From positions 16,297 to 80,296 of the forward strand of contig NZ_OMWD01000006.1 of the NCBI RefSeq assembly GCF_900314695.1: 64,000 nt of DNA. Reading direction: 5' to 3'. The notes beneath the pieces are model-generated. The model was not told the origin of the DNA. It saw only the letters and a list, made by a program, of their open reading frames with translations, and did not search any database. The position numbers and the translations under genes are program-made. Origin of the DNA: an uncultured Methanobrevibacter sp. GTDB lineage: Archaea > Methanobacteriota > Methanobacteria > Methanobacteriales > Methanobacteriaceae. Below are positions 1-9,080 of this stretch, piece by piece; position 1 is the first letter of the stretch, and the number at the start of each line of letters is the position of its first letter.

Positions 1-35
1 AAAAAATGTTCTAAAGAAATTTGATTAAAAAGAGA

Positions 36-311
36 TTAATCACTCTTTTCAATTAAAATTTCTATTATAGAAACATTGGTTTTTTCATGGTTGTAGTTTT
101 CAATTTCTTCTGTAGAAATTTGAATATCTGTAACATCAGATTCGGGAACGAATCTGTTACGAACAATTTCAGCGGCATCAACAGCACGACTTATGGCTTT
201 TCCTCTAGCTCTTAAAGTAACGCTGTTGGAACCTTCATTGAACTGTGTGACCACCGCTAAAACATAATTCATTACAGGTTTACTACCAACAAAAATTGTA
301 TTATTTTCCAT
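36..311 (-). CDS. albA: DNA/RNA-binding protein Alba
   Basis: This 91-residue protein matches the Alba family, small dimeric chromatin proteins that coat DNA and RNA in archaea. The N-terminal FVGSKPVMNYVLAV stretch is the family's hallmark (usually IGxKPxMNYVxA), followed by the basic RARGKAISRAVDAAEIVRNRF segment, which lies at the nucleic-acid face. Length is typical. The ATG has a GGTGAG ribosome binding site about 10 bases upstream and a TATA box 35-45 bases upstream. It is read alone, away from leuA. A histone gene at 16047 means this genome has both major archaeal chromatin proteins. Confidence in the family is high. Confidence 0.95.
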   Translation of the reverse strand: MENNTIFVGSKPVMNYVLAVVTQFNEGSNSVTLRARGKAISRAVDAAEIVRNRFVPESDVTDIQISTEEIENYNHEKTNVSIIEILIEKSD

Positions 312-344
312 ATTAAACTCACCATATAAATATTAGTGATTAAT

Positions 345-357
345 GTATATAAAATTT
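345..357 (-). promoter_or_regulatory. TATA box of alba
   Basis: On the minus strand this reads AAATTTTATATAC, a good archaeal TATA element. It lies 34-46 bases before the alba ATG, which leaves room for a short 5' leader carrying the GGTGAG ribosome binding site. Confidence 0.5.
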
Positions 358-450
358 TACATAGAAATCAAAATATTGAATTAAACAACCTAAAATAAAA
401 ATTAAAAATGTTTAAAAAAGATACAGATAAAATATAGATTTGTAAAATCT

Positions 451-470
451 AAAAAAAGAAAAAAAAATAA
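451..470 (-). terminator. Poly-T terminator after leuA
   Basis: On the minus strand this is a nearly pure T stretch (T runs broken by single A and C) about 40 bases after the leuA stop codon. Archaeal RNA polymerase stops at such T tracts without needing a hairpin. A small inverted repeat (TAGATTT/AAATCTA) follows directly. Confidence 0.4.
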
Positions 471-509
471 AATGAATATTGATTAATTTTTAAATATAAA
501 TTGATTTAA

Positions 510-2039
510 TCAAGACCTTTGGATCAGAAGCAATTTATTTATAGAATCTAGAACCGCTAATATACTTGCCATTACTATATCCTGGTTTGTTGACCGTCCA
601 GTTGATTTATTGCCATGAGAATCTGAACTGATAACGAAAACTTCAGCCAATGCATCAGTACCGCCTGTAATAGCTTCCAAATTATACTCTTCAAGTTCAA
701 CATCGATTGAATCCTGAATCAAATTTCTGATTGCATTTAATGCAGCATCAACAGGCCCGACACCTGTGCTTGCAGTTTCCTTTTCAACCCCATCTATTTC
801 AAGTTTTACCGTTGCAGTAGGAGAAACGATTGCTCCGGAAGACAAACTTAAACCTTTAATGACTATTGGAGTTTCACGAGCGGAACCGAGTTCAGTGGTA
901 GCAATAGCAATCAAATCATCATCTGTGACACATTTGCCGCTATCGCCCAAAGATTTGATTTCTTCGAAAACCTTACAAAACTGATCATCATTCAAATCAA
1001 TATGGTATTCTTTTAATTTGGATTTTAAAGCGTTTGCTCCAGTGTGTTTTCCTAAAACTATACGTCTTGAATGGCCTACAAGTTCAGGTGACATTGGCTC
1101 ATATGTATTGGCATTATTTAAAATTCCATGAACATGAATTCCTGATTCATGAGCAAATGCATTGTCACCAACAATCGGCTTATTGACTGGCATTTTAACA
1201 CCAGTAAAACGGCCAACCAAATGAGATAAACTATATAATCTGGTAGTGTCCAAACCCAAATCTATACCGTAGGCTACTTTAAGGGTAATGACCAATTCTT
1301 CTAAGGAGCAGTTACCTGTTCTTTCACCCAAACCGTTGACGGTAACATGAGCCTGATTTGCACCGCATTCAATGGCTGTCAAAGAGTTTGCAGTTGCAAG
1401 ACCGAAATCATTATGGAAATGTACACTGATAGGTGCTGAAAAGTTATTCCTAATATCAGTTATTAACTCCCGTGTAAAGACCGGAGTCAGAACCCCTACA
1501 GTATCCGGAACATCCAAAAAATCAGCACCGGCATCCACAACAGAATTGAAGACTTCAAATAAAAAATCTCTTTCAGTTCTTGTTGCATCCTCTGCAGAAA
1601 ATTCAACAGTCAAACCATGGTCTTTGGCATATTCAACAGCATTTACAGCAGTTTCGATAATTGCCTGTTTAGACATCTTAAGCTTATAGTCACGATGCAA
1701 TGGAGAAGTGCCTATAAAAGTGTGAACATAGTCCAAATCTGATTCAATAACTGCATCAATATCCCTTTCAAGAGAACGTGCCAAACCAACCAAAGTTGAA
1801 TCCAAACTTAGAGAATTAATTCTTTTAGCAGATTCAATTTCGCCTTTGGAAGAAGCAGGGAATCCCACTTCAATTTTATCCACACCCAAATTATTGAGCT
1901 TTTGGGCTATTTGCATTTTCTCATCGACAGTAAGGGCCACCCCAGGGGTCTGTTCACCGTCCCTTAACGTTGTATCAAAAATATAAATTTTATCTGAAAG
2001 ATTCATGTCTTCCTTTTTAATGGTTTCAATATTTTTCAT
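510..2039 (-). CDS. leuA: 2-isopropylmalate synthase
   Basis: This 509-residue enzyme condenses acetyl-CoA with 2-oxoisovalerate, the first step of leucine synthesis. The N-terminal TIM barrel begins with FDTTLRDGEQTPGVALT and carries the metal-binding HFHNDFGLA and GLGERTGNCSLEE motifs. From about residue 385 a LeuA-type regulatory domain follows, where leucine normally binds. The relatives citramalate synthase (CimA) and homocitrate synthase (AksA) were considered. AksA lacks the C-terminal domain, and the substrate loop here (HTFIGTSPLHRDYKLKM) is of the LeuA kind. A GAGG ribosome binding site precedes the ATG. The gene starts only 23 bases after a PQQ-repeat gene, so it may be co-transcribed with an ABC exporter operon, while leuC, leuD and leuB lie 43 kb away. 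Confidence 0.9.
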   Translation of the reverse strand: MKNIETIKKEDMNLSDKIYIFDTTLRDGEQTPGVALTVDEKMQIAQKLNNLGVDKIEVGFPASSKGEIESAKRINSLSLDSTLVGLARSLERDIDAVIESDLDYVHTFIGTSPLHRDYKLKMSKQAIIETAVNAVEYAKDHGLTVEFSAEDATRTERDFLFEVFNSVVDAGADFLDVPDTVGVLTPVFTRELITDIRNNFSAPISVHFHNDFGLATANSLTAIECGANQAHVTVNGLGERTGNCSLEELVITLKVAYGIDLGLDTTRLYSLSHLVGRFTGVKMPVNKPIVGDNAFAHESGIHVHGILNNANTYEPMSPELVGHSRRIVLGKHTGANALKSKLKEYHIDLNDDQFCKVFEEIKSLGDSGKCVTDDDLIAIATTELGSARETPIVIKGLSLSSGAIVSPTATVKLEIDGVEKETASTGVGPVDAALNAIRNLIQDSIDVELEEYNLEAITGGTDALAEVFVISSDSHGNKSTGRSTNQDIVMASILAVLDSINKLLLIQRS

Positions 2040-2062
2040 TTAACATCCTCTAAAGATTTAAA

Positions 2063-3262
2063 TCATTTTTTTAATTTTTTAACGACTACAACAGCAACAA
2101 TTAATACAACAATCAAAACACCGATTGAATAGTATAATTGCATGGATCCTGGAACTTCATATTTTTCAATATTTAATGAATAGAAGTTGCCAGAATCATC
2201 ACCGAAGAATAAACTGTTTCCATTAATTGCCGGTGAAGAGGTAATTTTAGAGTTGAATAAAAATGTTCCCGGATTATATGTGAACTCTTCCAAACCTGTG
2301 TATTTGTTCAATACATAAAAATTACCGTTATTTGAACCGAATGCAATTAAATTTTTCTTTAATGCTGGAGTTGATTGAATCTTATCTCCTGCATGATGAC
2401 TCCATTTGACAGTTCCATCACGAGTGTCAATACATGTAAGATTTCCCTCATCAGAACCTACAAAGACACTGTTATCATTTTCATCAATGGTTGGAGAAGA
2501 GATAATCTTATTGTTTAAATCTACCTTCCAGTTTAAGGCCCCATCGGATTCATTCAAACAGTATAGATTTCCATCAGTGGAACCGAAAATTATTGTTTCG
2601 TTTACATAACTAGGTGAAGACAAAATTTCATCACCTGTTGTGTAATCCCAATTCTTTTCTTTGTCTGTTCCAACACTATATAATTTACCGTTATTTGAAC
2701 CGATATAGATAGAATCATTGACAACAATTGGAGATGACTTGAATTTTCCATCCAATTTTTTATTTAAAACAACTTTACCGTTGTCTTTGTCAAGGCCATA
2801 TAAATGTCCGTCATCACATCCAAAATAGACAACGTCATCATAGAAAAATGGGGTTGACTGGACATCATTGCAATCATATTCCCATGAAACTTTATGGGTG
2901 TTAATATTTACGGCTTTGATTCCATCTTCACATCCAATATATAACCTATTGGAATGGACAATAGGGGATGAATTGGTCTTTGACTTTAAATCAAGTTTCC
3001 ATTCTTCATGACCTTTTTCCATATTAATAGCTTTTAACATTCCATCATCGGAAACCACATAAATGTAGTCCTTATAAATCGCCGGAGAACAATGGACAGG
3101 AGATTCCATATTAAAAGTCCAAAGATTAGTTACAAAACCTGATTCTCCATCCCTGTAAGCTGAATGGTCAACATCTCCAGCAAATGAATCCCAATTTTCA
3201 GCAGCGATTGGAGACAGACATAAAACACAAATGATTAAAGCAATTAGCAATTTTTTATACAC
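2063..3262 (-). CDS. Secreted PQQ-type beta-propeller protein, membrane-anchored
   Basis: A 399-residue extracytoplasmic protein. It has an N-terminal signal peptide (MYKKLLIALIICVLCLSPIAA), then about eight to nine copies of a repeat of the form SSPxxxxxxIYxGSxDGxLYxxD typical of PQQ-like/BamB-type propellers, and a C-terminal membrane helix (residues ~372-395) ending in KKLKK. No enzyme partner is visible, so a binding or scaffolding role outside the membrane is more likely than a dehydrogenase. It follows the ABC permease gene by 11 bases and is probably made with it, so it may help handle whatever the transporter exports. Specific function unknown. Confidence 0.8.
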   Translation of the reverse strand: MYKKLLIALIICVLCLSPIAAENWDSFAGDVDHSAYRDGESGFVTNLWTFNMESPVHCSPAIYKDYIYVVSDDGMLKAINMEKGHEEWKLDLKSKTNSSPIVHSNRLYIGCEDGIKAVNINTHKVSWEYDCNDVQSTPFFYDDVVYFGCDDGHLYGLDKDNGKVVLNKKLDGKFKSSPIVVNDSIYIGSNNGKLYSVGTDKEKNWDYTTGDEILSSPSYVNETIIFGSTDGNLYCLNESDGALNWKVDLNNKIISSPTIDENDNSVFVGSDEGNLTCIDTRDGTVKWSHHAGDKIQSTPALKKNLIAFGSNNGNFYVLNKYTGLEEFTYNPGTFLFNSKITSSPAINGNSLFFGDDSGNFYSLNIEKYEVPGSMQLYYSIGVLIVVLIVAVVVVKKLKK

Positions 3263-3273
3263 TTAAAAACCTC

Positions 3274-4434
3274 CTAAACATCCCTATTAAATCGTTTTAC
3301 ACCAATTATGAAGAATAAAACTGTAAAACCTAATAAAACAACTAAATCTAACCACACATCACCTAAAGTTTGTCCTTTAAGCATTACTCCTCTCATTGCA
3401 TCGTTCAAATAAGTCAATGGGAAAACGTAAGCTAATTTCTGTAATATCCAAGGCATGGTTTCTATAGGATAAAATACTCCTGAAACAAACATCATAGGCA
3501 TTGAAAAAGGAAGTGAAATTTGAGCATAATCTTCCTGAGTGGAGGTTCTGGCGGAAAGCATAATACCAAATCCGACAAAACACAGTGCACCAATAACCAA
3601 AACAATGAAAGTCTGTAGGAAACCACCCTCAATACTCACATTAAAGAGCAGTACCGCCATGAAAATCAGAATCAATGCTCTAACTAATTCGATTAAAAGT
3701 TTTGCAGCAATTTTTCCACCAATTACAGTAGCAACTGAGGTTGGAGTCATGAACAATCTTGCAAGTTCACCAGTTTCTCTTTCACCGGCAATAGTTGCAC
3801 CCATACCCATCATACAGCTCATCATGATAGTCATTCCTAAAATAGCCGGGACTAAAAAGTCGATGTATTTGATATTTCCATATATTTTGTTAACATGCAA
3901 ACTTATGTCATCCTTGAAATTGTCTAAAGAGTGAGCAATAGACGGAGTTATATTTGCATCCTGAGTTGAAACACTGGTTTGTGAAGCTACCATATTTGAC
4001 AATCTATAAAATATTCCCTGAGTTGATGACTCTATAATCTGGGAAGCCATCTGATCGGAAGAATCAAGGTAAAGCGTTACACTCTTCTGATTAGACGAAT
4101 CTTCATCATAATCCGATGGAAGAATAATTGCAGCCTTTACTTCACCCGATTCTACTCGCTGTTTTCCCTCATCCAAATCATCTATAACCTCGACAACATG
4201 ATAGGTTTCAGTGTTTTTTATAGTGTCAAGAGTCAAATCAGTAAGGTTACCATCGCTTTGAGAAACAACAACAATAGGCAAATCTGTCATTTCTCCACCC
4301 ATTCCATAACCGAAAAGCAAAATCATGATAATCGGAAATGCAATAATAGAAACCAATCTTGCAGGATGTCTTTTAAGTGAAATCAATTCCTTTTTAATCA
4401 TCCACCAAAATTTCTTAGGCTCTATCATCTTCAT
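3274..4434 (-). CDS. ABC-2 type transporter permease
   Basis: A 386-residue integral membrane subunit of an ABC exporter. One membrane helix near residue 25 is followed by a large extracytoplasmic loop (~50-190), then five hydrophobic segments in the C-terminal half. GERETGELARLFMTPTS and a final segment before KRFNRDV fit the ABC2_membrane (DrrB/YhgE-like) family. It overlaps the ATPase gene by 20 bases, so the two products should pair. The regulator upstream is PadR-like, a combination often linked to drug or lipid efflux, but the substrate cannot be read from sequence. Confidence 0.88.
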   Translation of the reverse strand: MKMIEPKKFWWMIKKELISLKRHPARLVSIIAFPIIMILLFGYGMGGEMTDLPIVVVSQSDGNLTDLTLDTIKNTETYHVVEVIDDLDEGKQRVESGEVKAAIILPSDYDEDSSNQKSVTLYLDSSDQMASQIIESSTQGIFYRLSNMVASQTSVSTQDANITPSIAHSLDNFKDDISLHVNKIYGNIKYIDFLVPAILGMTIMMSCMMGMGATIAGERETGELARLFMTPTSVATVIGGKIAAKLLIELVRALILIFMAVLLFNVSIEGGFLQTFIVLVIGALCFVGFGIMLSARTSTQEDYAQISLPFSMPMMFVSGVFYPIETMPWILQKLAYVFPLTYLNDAMRGVMLKGQTLGDVWLDLVVLLGFTVLFFIIGVKRFNRDV

Positions 4435-5464
4435 TCACCTCCGATGTTGACTTAATGAATACGTCCTCAAGTGAAGGTTCTTCAGTACTGACGGATTTGA
4501 TGATTCCGCCTGAAAAACTTATACCATCCAATACATTTTGAACAGCCATATCATCGAAACTATCGATTCTTAAATTAATACGGCCATTATGGGCTATTTC
4601 CATGCTTTTAACATCATCAGAATTTTTTATTGATTCTATGATTTCGTCATCCTGATTTTTCAAAAGAATTGACATCTTCCTTAAGCTGAGATTGTCGATG
4701 TCTTCCTGAGTTGAATTTGAAACATCATTTTCATCGGAAATTTTACTTAAGGCTTCAGTCATTTCCTGCCTATTGCTTTCCAAAAGAGAATCCTTAAGAC
4801 CCTGTGGTGTGTCATAAGCAACTAAATTACCAGTATTGATAATGCCCACATTATCACAAAGCATGTCAACTTCGTGCATGTCATGAGAACATAAAATGAT
4901 TGTATGTCCGCTGTCATTAAGCTCACGGATCAAATCCCACAATATACGTTTTGTAGTTGGATCAAGACCAATTGTAGGTTCATCCAAAAACAATATGTCC
5001 GGCCTATGAACCAAACTTGCCACAAGGGAAGCTTTTTGCTTTTGACCTCCTGAAAGCTGACCAACTCTCTTATCTTTAGCATATTTTATATCAACAAGTT
5101 CCATTAAATCTTCAATTCGAGAATCCCTTTCATCCTGTGGAACGCCATAATAATCTGCACATAATTGGGAATTTTCCATTACGGTCAAATCACTGTACAA
5201 ACTAACCTGCTGCGGAACCATACCCAAAAGATTTCTTACTTCATCCGGATTATTTTGAACATCAAATCCGCCGACAGTGGCCCTACCAGATGTAGGCTGT
5301 ATCAGACAAGTAAGCATCTTAATAGTTGTGGTTTTGCCTGCTCCATTGGGACCCAACATTCCAAAAATGGTTTTATTAGGGATTTCCAAGTTTAGAGAAT
5401 TAACAGCTGTGAAGTTATTGCTATAAACCTTTGTTAGATTTTCAGTTTCTATTGCATTTTTCAT
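4415..5464 (-). CDS. ABC transporter ATP-binding protein
   Basis: A 349-residue ATPase subunit. Residues 1-230 form a standard nucleotide-binding domain: Walker A GPNGAGKTTT, signature LSGGQKQKASL, Walker B DILFLDEPTIGLDP and the switch histidine in ILCSHDMHEVD. The remaining ~120 residues resemble the DUF4162-type tail seen on DrrA/CcmA-like exporter ATPases. It overlaps the padR gene (23 bases) and the permease gene (20 bases), so translation of all three is coupled. It powers the permease encoded next; the substrate is unknown. Confidence 0.92.
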   Translation of the reverse strand: MKNAIETENLTKVYSNNFTAVNSLNLEIPNKTIFGMLGPNGAGKTTTIKMLTCLIQPTSGRATVGGFDVQNNPDEVRNLLGMVPQQVSLYSDLTVMENSQLCADYYGVPQDERDSRIEDLMELVDIKYAKDKRVGQLSGGQKQKASLVASLVHRPDILFLDEPTIGLDPTTKRILWDLIRELNDSGHTIILCSHDMHEVDMLCDNVGIINTGNLVAYDTPQGLKDSLLESNRQEMTEALSKISDENDVSNSTQEDIDNLSLRKMSILLKNQDDEIIESIKNSDDVKSMEIAHNGRINLRIDSFDDMAVQNVLDGISFSGGIIKSVSTEEPSLEDVFIKSTSEVNEDDRA

Positions 5465-5861
5465 TGTTAATCTCCAGTCCAGTCATATCACTAAAAAAGG
5501 CTATCCATGAAGGATTGGCTAAAACATTATTCATGTGAATTTGAATATCATTTAAAAAATCCTGGCCATCTTCAGTGATTGAATAATATTTAACCCTTTT
5601 ATTATTTTCGTTAATATTCCACTCCCCAACAATAAATCCCCCTTTTTCCATTTTAGATAGGATTGGGTAGATTTTACTGGAATTAACATTAATATCACAT
5701 TTAGAATCATTGAAATTAAAGAATTCCTCCAACTTTTTCATGATTCCATAACCATGGATACTTTCTTTTGAAATAATCCACAGGATTAGGTTATGTATAA
5801 TCCCATTTGAGAAGTTTTTAAAAACTTTTTTATGTGATTCGTTAAATTTTTCGTCAGTCAT
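5442..5861 (-). CDS. PadR-family transcriptional regulator
   Basis: A 139-residue winged-helix repressor of the PadR family. The segment IISKESIHGYGIMKKLEEFF is the family's recognisable HTH core (xxxxxHGYxIxxxL), followed by a wing with KRVKYYSITEDGQDFL. It heads the exporter operon and overlaps the ATPase gene. A 23-bp near-perfect palindrome lies just before its ribosome binding site (GGTG), the expected place for autorepression. PadR regulators commonly respond to toxic compounds and control the adjacent pump; that is inference here. Confidence 0.88.
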   Translation of the reverse strand: MTDEKFNESHKKVFKNFSNGIIHNLILWIISKESIHGYGIMKKLEEFFNFNDSKCDINVNSSKIYPILSKMEKGGFIVGEWNINENNKRVKYYSITEDGQDFLNDIQIHMNNVLANPSWIAFFSDMTGLEINNEKCNRN

Positions 5862-5868
5862 AATTCAC

Positions 5869-5891
5869 CATATGTCAAAATTTGATATATG
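5869..5891. promoter_or_regulatory. Palindromic operator, probably for PadR
   Basis: A 23-bp palindrome (CATATGTCAAA, centre A, TTTGATATATG) in which 10 of 11 base pairs match. It lies 8-30 bases before the padR ATG and 39-61 bases before the divergent gene at 5930, so one bound dimer could act on both. Assignment to PadR is by position. Confidence 0.55.
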
Positions 5892-5929
5892 TAAACATTT
5901 AATATATTATTCCTTACTAATATATAAAT

Positions 5930-6643
5930 ATGAAATTAGGTTTTACTACATTAGCTTTATTTATGGAACCTAACAATGACATCATCGATTTAGCTAAAAA
6001 ACATGGATTTGAAATAATAGAAATTCTTGGAGAAGGTCCTTTTTATGAAAAAGACAATTGTGAATTTAAGGATTGTGGCTTGGATATAAGAATGCATGCA
6101 GCAACCGTGGACATTAATATAGCAAGCTTAAACCAGGGAATAAGAGCTGAAAGCATTAAGCAAATGATTCATTGTGGACATTATGCAGAAAGCATTAACG
6201 CCAATACCATAACAGTTCACCCAGGTATAATAGGCAGAAATGAACCGCATTTAAGAAAATGGGCATTGGAACAATCTATTGAAAGTATTGGAGAAATTAT
6301 CGACAATACCAATGTTGAGATTTCAGTTGAAAATATGCCGGTTCGGGGCAAATTTCTGGCAAACACAGTCGAAGAAATCGAAATGATTCAAGAAGCAACA
6401 GGCTGCAGCTTAACCATCGATACCGGTCATGGGAATACCTGCGGAAACCTTGAAGAAATGCTGTCCTTAAAAAATATCAGCTATTGTCATTTGAATGATA
6501 ATGATGGAGTAAAAGACCAACATATTACCTTGGGTGAAGGAACAATGGACTTGAATTTACTTAAAAAAATAGATACAGCTATCATTGAATTAAATAACTT
6601 CGATAACATCCTAAAAAGCAAAGAGGTTATTGATAACTTATAA
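5930..6643 (+). CDS. Sugar isomerase/epimerase-like TIM-barrel protein
   Basis: A 237-residue protein of the xylose isomerase-like/AP endonuclease family 2 TIM-barrel fold. Likely metal ligands are seen in ITVHPGI, ISVENMP (a Glu), TIDTGHGN (Asp and His) and CHLNDNDG (His and Asp), with a final Glu in ITLGEGTMDL. This order is the typical E-D-H-H-E pattern of the superfamily. The true reaction cannot be told; close archaeal relatives are only annotated as sugar phosphate isomerase/epimerase. A TATA-like stretch at about 5897-5908 lies 22-33 bases before the ATG, so the mRNA is probably leaderless. It is divergent from padR and shares its palindrome. Confidence 0.8.
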   Translation: MKLGFTTLALFMEPNNDIIDLAKKHGFEIIEILGEGPFYEKDNCEFKDCGLDIRMHAATVDINIASLNQGIRAESIKQMIHCGHYAESINANTITVHPGIIGRNEPHLRKWALEQSIESIGEIIDNTNVEISVENMPVRGKFLANTVEEIEMIQEATGCSLTIDTGHGNTCGNLEEMLSLKNISYCHLNDNDGVKDQHITLGEGTMDLNLLKKIDTAIIELNNFDNILKSKEVIDNL

Positions 6644-6669
6644 TTTATTATTTTTTTACTGGTTATTAG

Positions 6670-6706
6670 TTATAAGTTATAAGTATTTTTTTATTATAAC
6701 TTATAA
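6670..6706. terminator. Inverted repeat between convergent genes
   Basis: TTATAAGTTATAA (6670-6682) is exactly complementary to TTATAACTTATAA (6694-6706), a 13-bp stem with an 11-base T-rich loop. It sits between two genes that end towards each other, so it may be a shared terminator. The 16-base word TTATAAGTTATAAGTA also occurs as a direct repeat at 6670 and 6701. Confidence 0.5.
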
Positions 6707-6736
6707 GTTATAAGTAAAAATTTTCAAAAAAAATAA

Positions 6737-7531
6737 TTAAAAATCAATTTTTGTGACTTCAAAAATATCATCTATAACATAATCTGTCTTATCCAACATT
6801 TTAGGAGACACTTCTTCCTGCTGTTCAATAGTCAAAACACTAACATCCGCTTTATTAAATGCAATTAAATCATTTAATCCATCACCAACCATCATGACTT
6901 TAAAACCAGCATCTTTAAGAATGGAAACAACTTCACCTTTGCCTCTAGTTGAAACTGTTCCATATGCATTGTCCTCGGGAACATCGAGCATATTGGCCAA
7001 TCTGTTAATTGCTCCTTTTCTGTCACCTGAAGCGATATATATCTCAATTCCGCGTGACTTTAAAGTTTCAATTGTTTCAAAAACTCTAGGGAAGAATTTA
7101 CCTGCAGACGTTATAGTATATGCAACCTGACCCAAATCGATATCGACAATTAATGCAGATCCATTGCACAGTTCCATGTGGGGAATCTTTTCTCCCAGAA
7201 TTTCAAAGCCATCAGTGATGTCTGATATAGTAGTTGTAGTTTCATCATCAAGAATGGCCTTAATTTCAGCCTTAGAAACCTGACTGGTAGAAAAGCTGAC
7301 ATCAAAATCTATGTTATACTGCTTAATAACATCGGAAATTAAAGTATTGGAGTCTAATTTCAACAATTTGTTTGTGTTGAATTGAAGTACAACCAATGCC
7401 AGAGAATCAGCAGAATCTATCAACTCCAAAGAATTGATGTTAGTAAATATGTCTCCGTTGAAAACATCTTTAATAACTCTATACCGTTCTATTAATGTCC
7501 CGGAGTTATCAAATACAATAGCTTTTTTCAT
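6737..7531 (-). CDS. HAD-family protein resembling a soluble P-type ATPase domain
   Basis: A 264-residue cytoplasmic HAD-fold protein. The first motif is FDNSGTL: the nucleophile Asp is present, but the usual second Asp of phosphatases is replaced, as in P-type ATPases (DKTGT). Later motifs are ASGDRKG and MMVGDGLNDLIAF, also of P-type style. There are no membrane segments. Small stand-alone proteins of this type occur in methanogens and are annotated as soluble P-type ATPase-like phosphatases; the substrate is unknown. It ends in a tail-to-tail arrangement with the isomerase-like gene. Confidence 0.82.
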   Translation of the reverse strand: MKKAIVFDNSGTLIERYRVIKDVFNGDIFTNINSLELIDSADSLALVVLQFNTNKLLKLDSNTLISDVIKQYNIDFDVSFSTSQVSKAEIKAILDDETTTTISDITDGFEILGEKIPHMELCNGSALIVDIDLGQVAYTITSAGKFFPRVFETIETLKSRGIEIYIASGDRKGAINRLANMLDVPEDNAYGTVSTRGKGEVVSILKDAGFKVMMVGDGLNDLIAFNKADVSVLTIEQQEEVSPKMLDKTDYVIDDIFEVTKIDF

Positions 7532-7643
7532 GTTTAATTAATCTTTAAAAATAATTATTTATAACTTTGTAAAAAAAACAACTTTATAAACCTTAAAAAA
7601 TAAAATAATAATATTATAAATTTACGATTATTAAGGTGTTTTA

Positions 7644-9014
7644 ATGAACGTTATTGAAAAATTAAACTCCATAAAAAATGGAGAAATGACAGCTAAAGAA
7701 AATGTAGAAGGCTTCATTAAAGTTATCGATGAAAAAAACGAAAGCATTAATGCATTTATTGAATTAAATTATGAAAATGCATTAAAACAAGCGGAAGCTA
7801 TTGATGCGAAAATAGCAGACGGTGAAGAAGTTGGTGCTTTAGCTGGTCTAGTATTTGGTATTAAAGCAAACATTAATGTGGAAGATTTGATTATTTCTGC
7901 AGCTTCCAAAACCCTGGAAGATTACATTGGAAGCTATAATGCAACAGTAGTTGAAGAAATCCTTGCCGAAGATGGAATAATCATCGGTATTTTAAATATG
8001 GATGAATTTGCAGCAGGAAGTTCAACTGAAACTTCATACTATGGACCTACCCAAAACCCAGCGGCAATGGGAAGAATCCCTGGAGGTTCCTCCGGAGGTT
8101 GTGCAGCAGCTATTGCAGCGGAAATGTGTGACATTTCAATCGGTTCAGATACCGGTGGATCCATCAGAAACCCTGCATCCCACTGTGGTGTTGTTGGATT
8201 TAAACCAACATACGGTGCCGTTTCAAGACAAGGTTTACTTGATTTGTCCATGAGTCTGGACCAAATTGGACCGTTAGCTAACGATGTAAGCGGAATTGCA
8301 CTAGCTTTAAATTCAATTGCAAAATATGATGAAACAGAATGTACCACTCTCGACTGGGATAAACCTGATTTCACCGAAGTTTTAGAAGACACAAGTTTGG
8401 AAGGCATGAAAATAGCTGTATGTAAAGAATTCATTGATGTTACAGACGAAGAAATTAACAAAACCGTCAACAAGGCTATCGATAAATTGGTTGATGCCGG
8501 AGCAGAACTTGTTGAAGTCAGTTTCGATTACATTGATTTATGTTTACCAACATATTACTTGATTAACTATGTCGAATTCTTCTCTGCAACCAGAAAATAC
8601 GATGGAAGAGACTATGGTTATAGAATTGAAGAAGTATGTGGTGAAGAAGTTTTAAGAAGAATTAAAATAGGTTCACACATTGCAGAAGCTGAATTCAGTG
8701 GAAAATACTACAAACAAGCTTTAAAAGCAAGGTCTGTAATCAGAGGGGAAATCACCGCAATGCTTGAAAATGTGGACTTGATTGTGGGACCAACCGTGCC
8801 TAAACTTCCTCACGAAATTGGTTCTGAAATAGAACCTATGGAAATGTATGCCTACGACATATTAACAGTAATAGCTAACCTTGCAGGTATTCCGGCAGGA
8901 AGCATTAAAGCTGGTGAAGTGGACAATATTCCAGTAGGACTTCAAATTCAAGCTAAACCATTAGATGATGAAAAAATTATCAAAGCTATGAGTGTTTTTG
9001 AAAACACTCAATAA
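7644..9014 (+). CDS. gatA: Asp-tRNA(Asn)/Glu-tRNA(Gln) amidotransferase subunit A
   Basis: A 456-residue amidase that supplies ammonia from glutamine to the GatB partner so that mischarged Asp-tRNA(Asn) is converted to Asn-tRNA(Asn). The amidase signature is complete: the Lys in VFGIKANI, GGSSGGCAAAIAAE and GSDTGGSIRNPASHCG, which hold the Ser-cisSer-Lys triad. Length is normal for GatA. In archaea the GatCAB complex acts mainly on Asp-tRNA(Asn), while GatDE makes Gln-tRNA. The ribosome binding site AAGGTG precedes the ATG. gatB and gatC are not in this window. A T13 tract just after the stop is the likely terminator. Confidence 0.95.
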   Translation: MNVIEKLNSIKNGEMTAKENVEGFIKVIDEKNESINAFIELNYENALKQAEAIDAKIADGEEVGALAGLVFGIKANINVEDLIISAASKTLEDYIGSYNATVVEEILAEDGIIIGILNMDEFAAGSSTETSYYGPTQNPAAMGRIPGGSSGGCAAAIAAEMCDISIGSDTGGSIRNPASHCGVVGFKPTYGAVSRQGLLDLSMSLDQIGPLANDVSGIALALNSIAKYDETECTTLDWDKPDFTEVLEDTSLEGMKIAVCKEFIDVTDEEINKTVNKAIDKLVDAGAELVEVSFDYIDLCLPTYYLINYVEFFSATRKYDGRDYGYRIEEVCGEEVLRRIKIGSHIAEAEFSGKYYKQALKARSVIRGEITAMLENVDLIVGPTVPKLPHEIGSEIEPMEMYAYDILTVIANLAGIPAGSIKAGEVDNIPVGLQIQAKPLDDEKIIKAMSVFENTQ

Positions 9015-9018
9015 ATTA

Positions 9019-9031
9019 TTTTTTTTTTTTT
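9019..9031 (+). terminator. Poly-T terminator after gatA
   Basis: Thirteen consecutive T residues start five bases after the gatA stop codon, a typical archaeal intrinsic terminator. Confidence 0.6.
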
Positions 9032-9080
9032 ACACTGATTTTTATTTTATTAAATTGAAAAAAGGTTTGGAGCAATTAAT

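Noticed and set aside
435..451. Small hairpin TAGATTT-GTA-AAATCTA as terminator of leuA by itself
   Set aside because: It comes after, not before, the T tract in the direction of transcription; the T tract alone is the better candidate.
8039..8473. Open frame of 144 codons on the minus strand inside gatA
   Set aside because: It is antisense to strongly conserved amidase motifs, has no ribosome binding site and no recognisable protein features.
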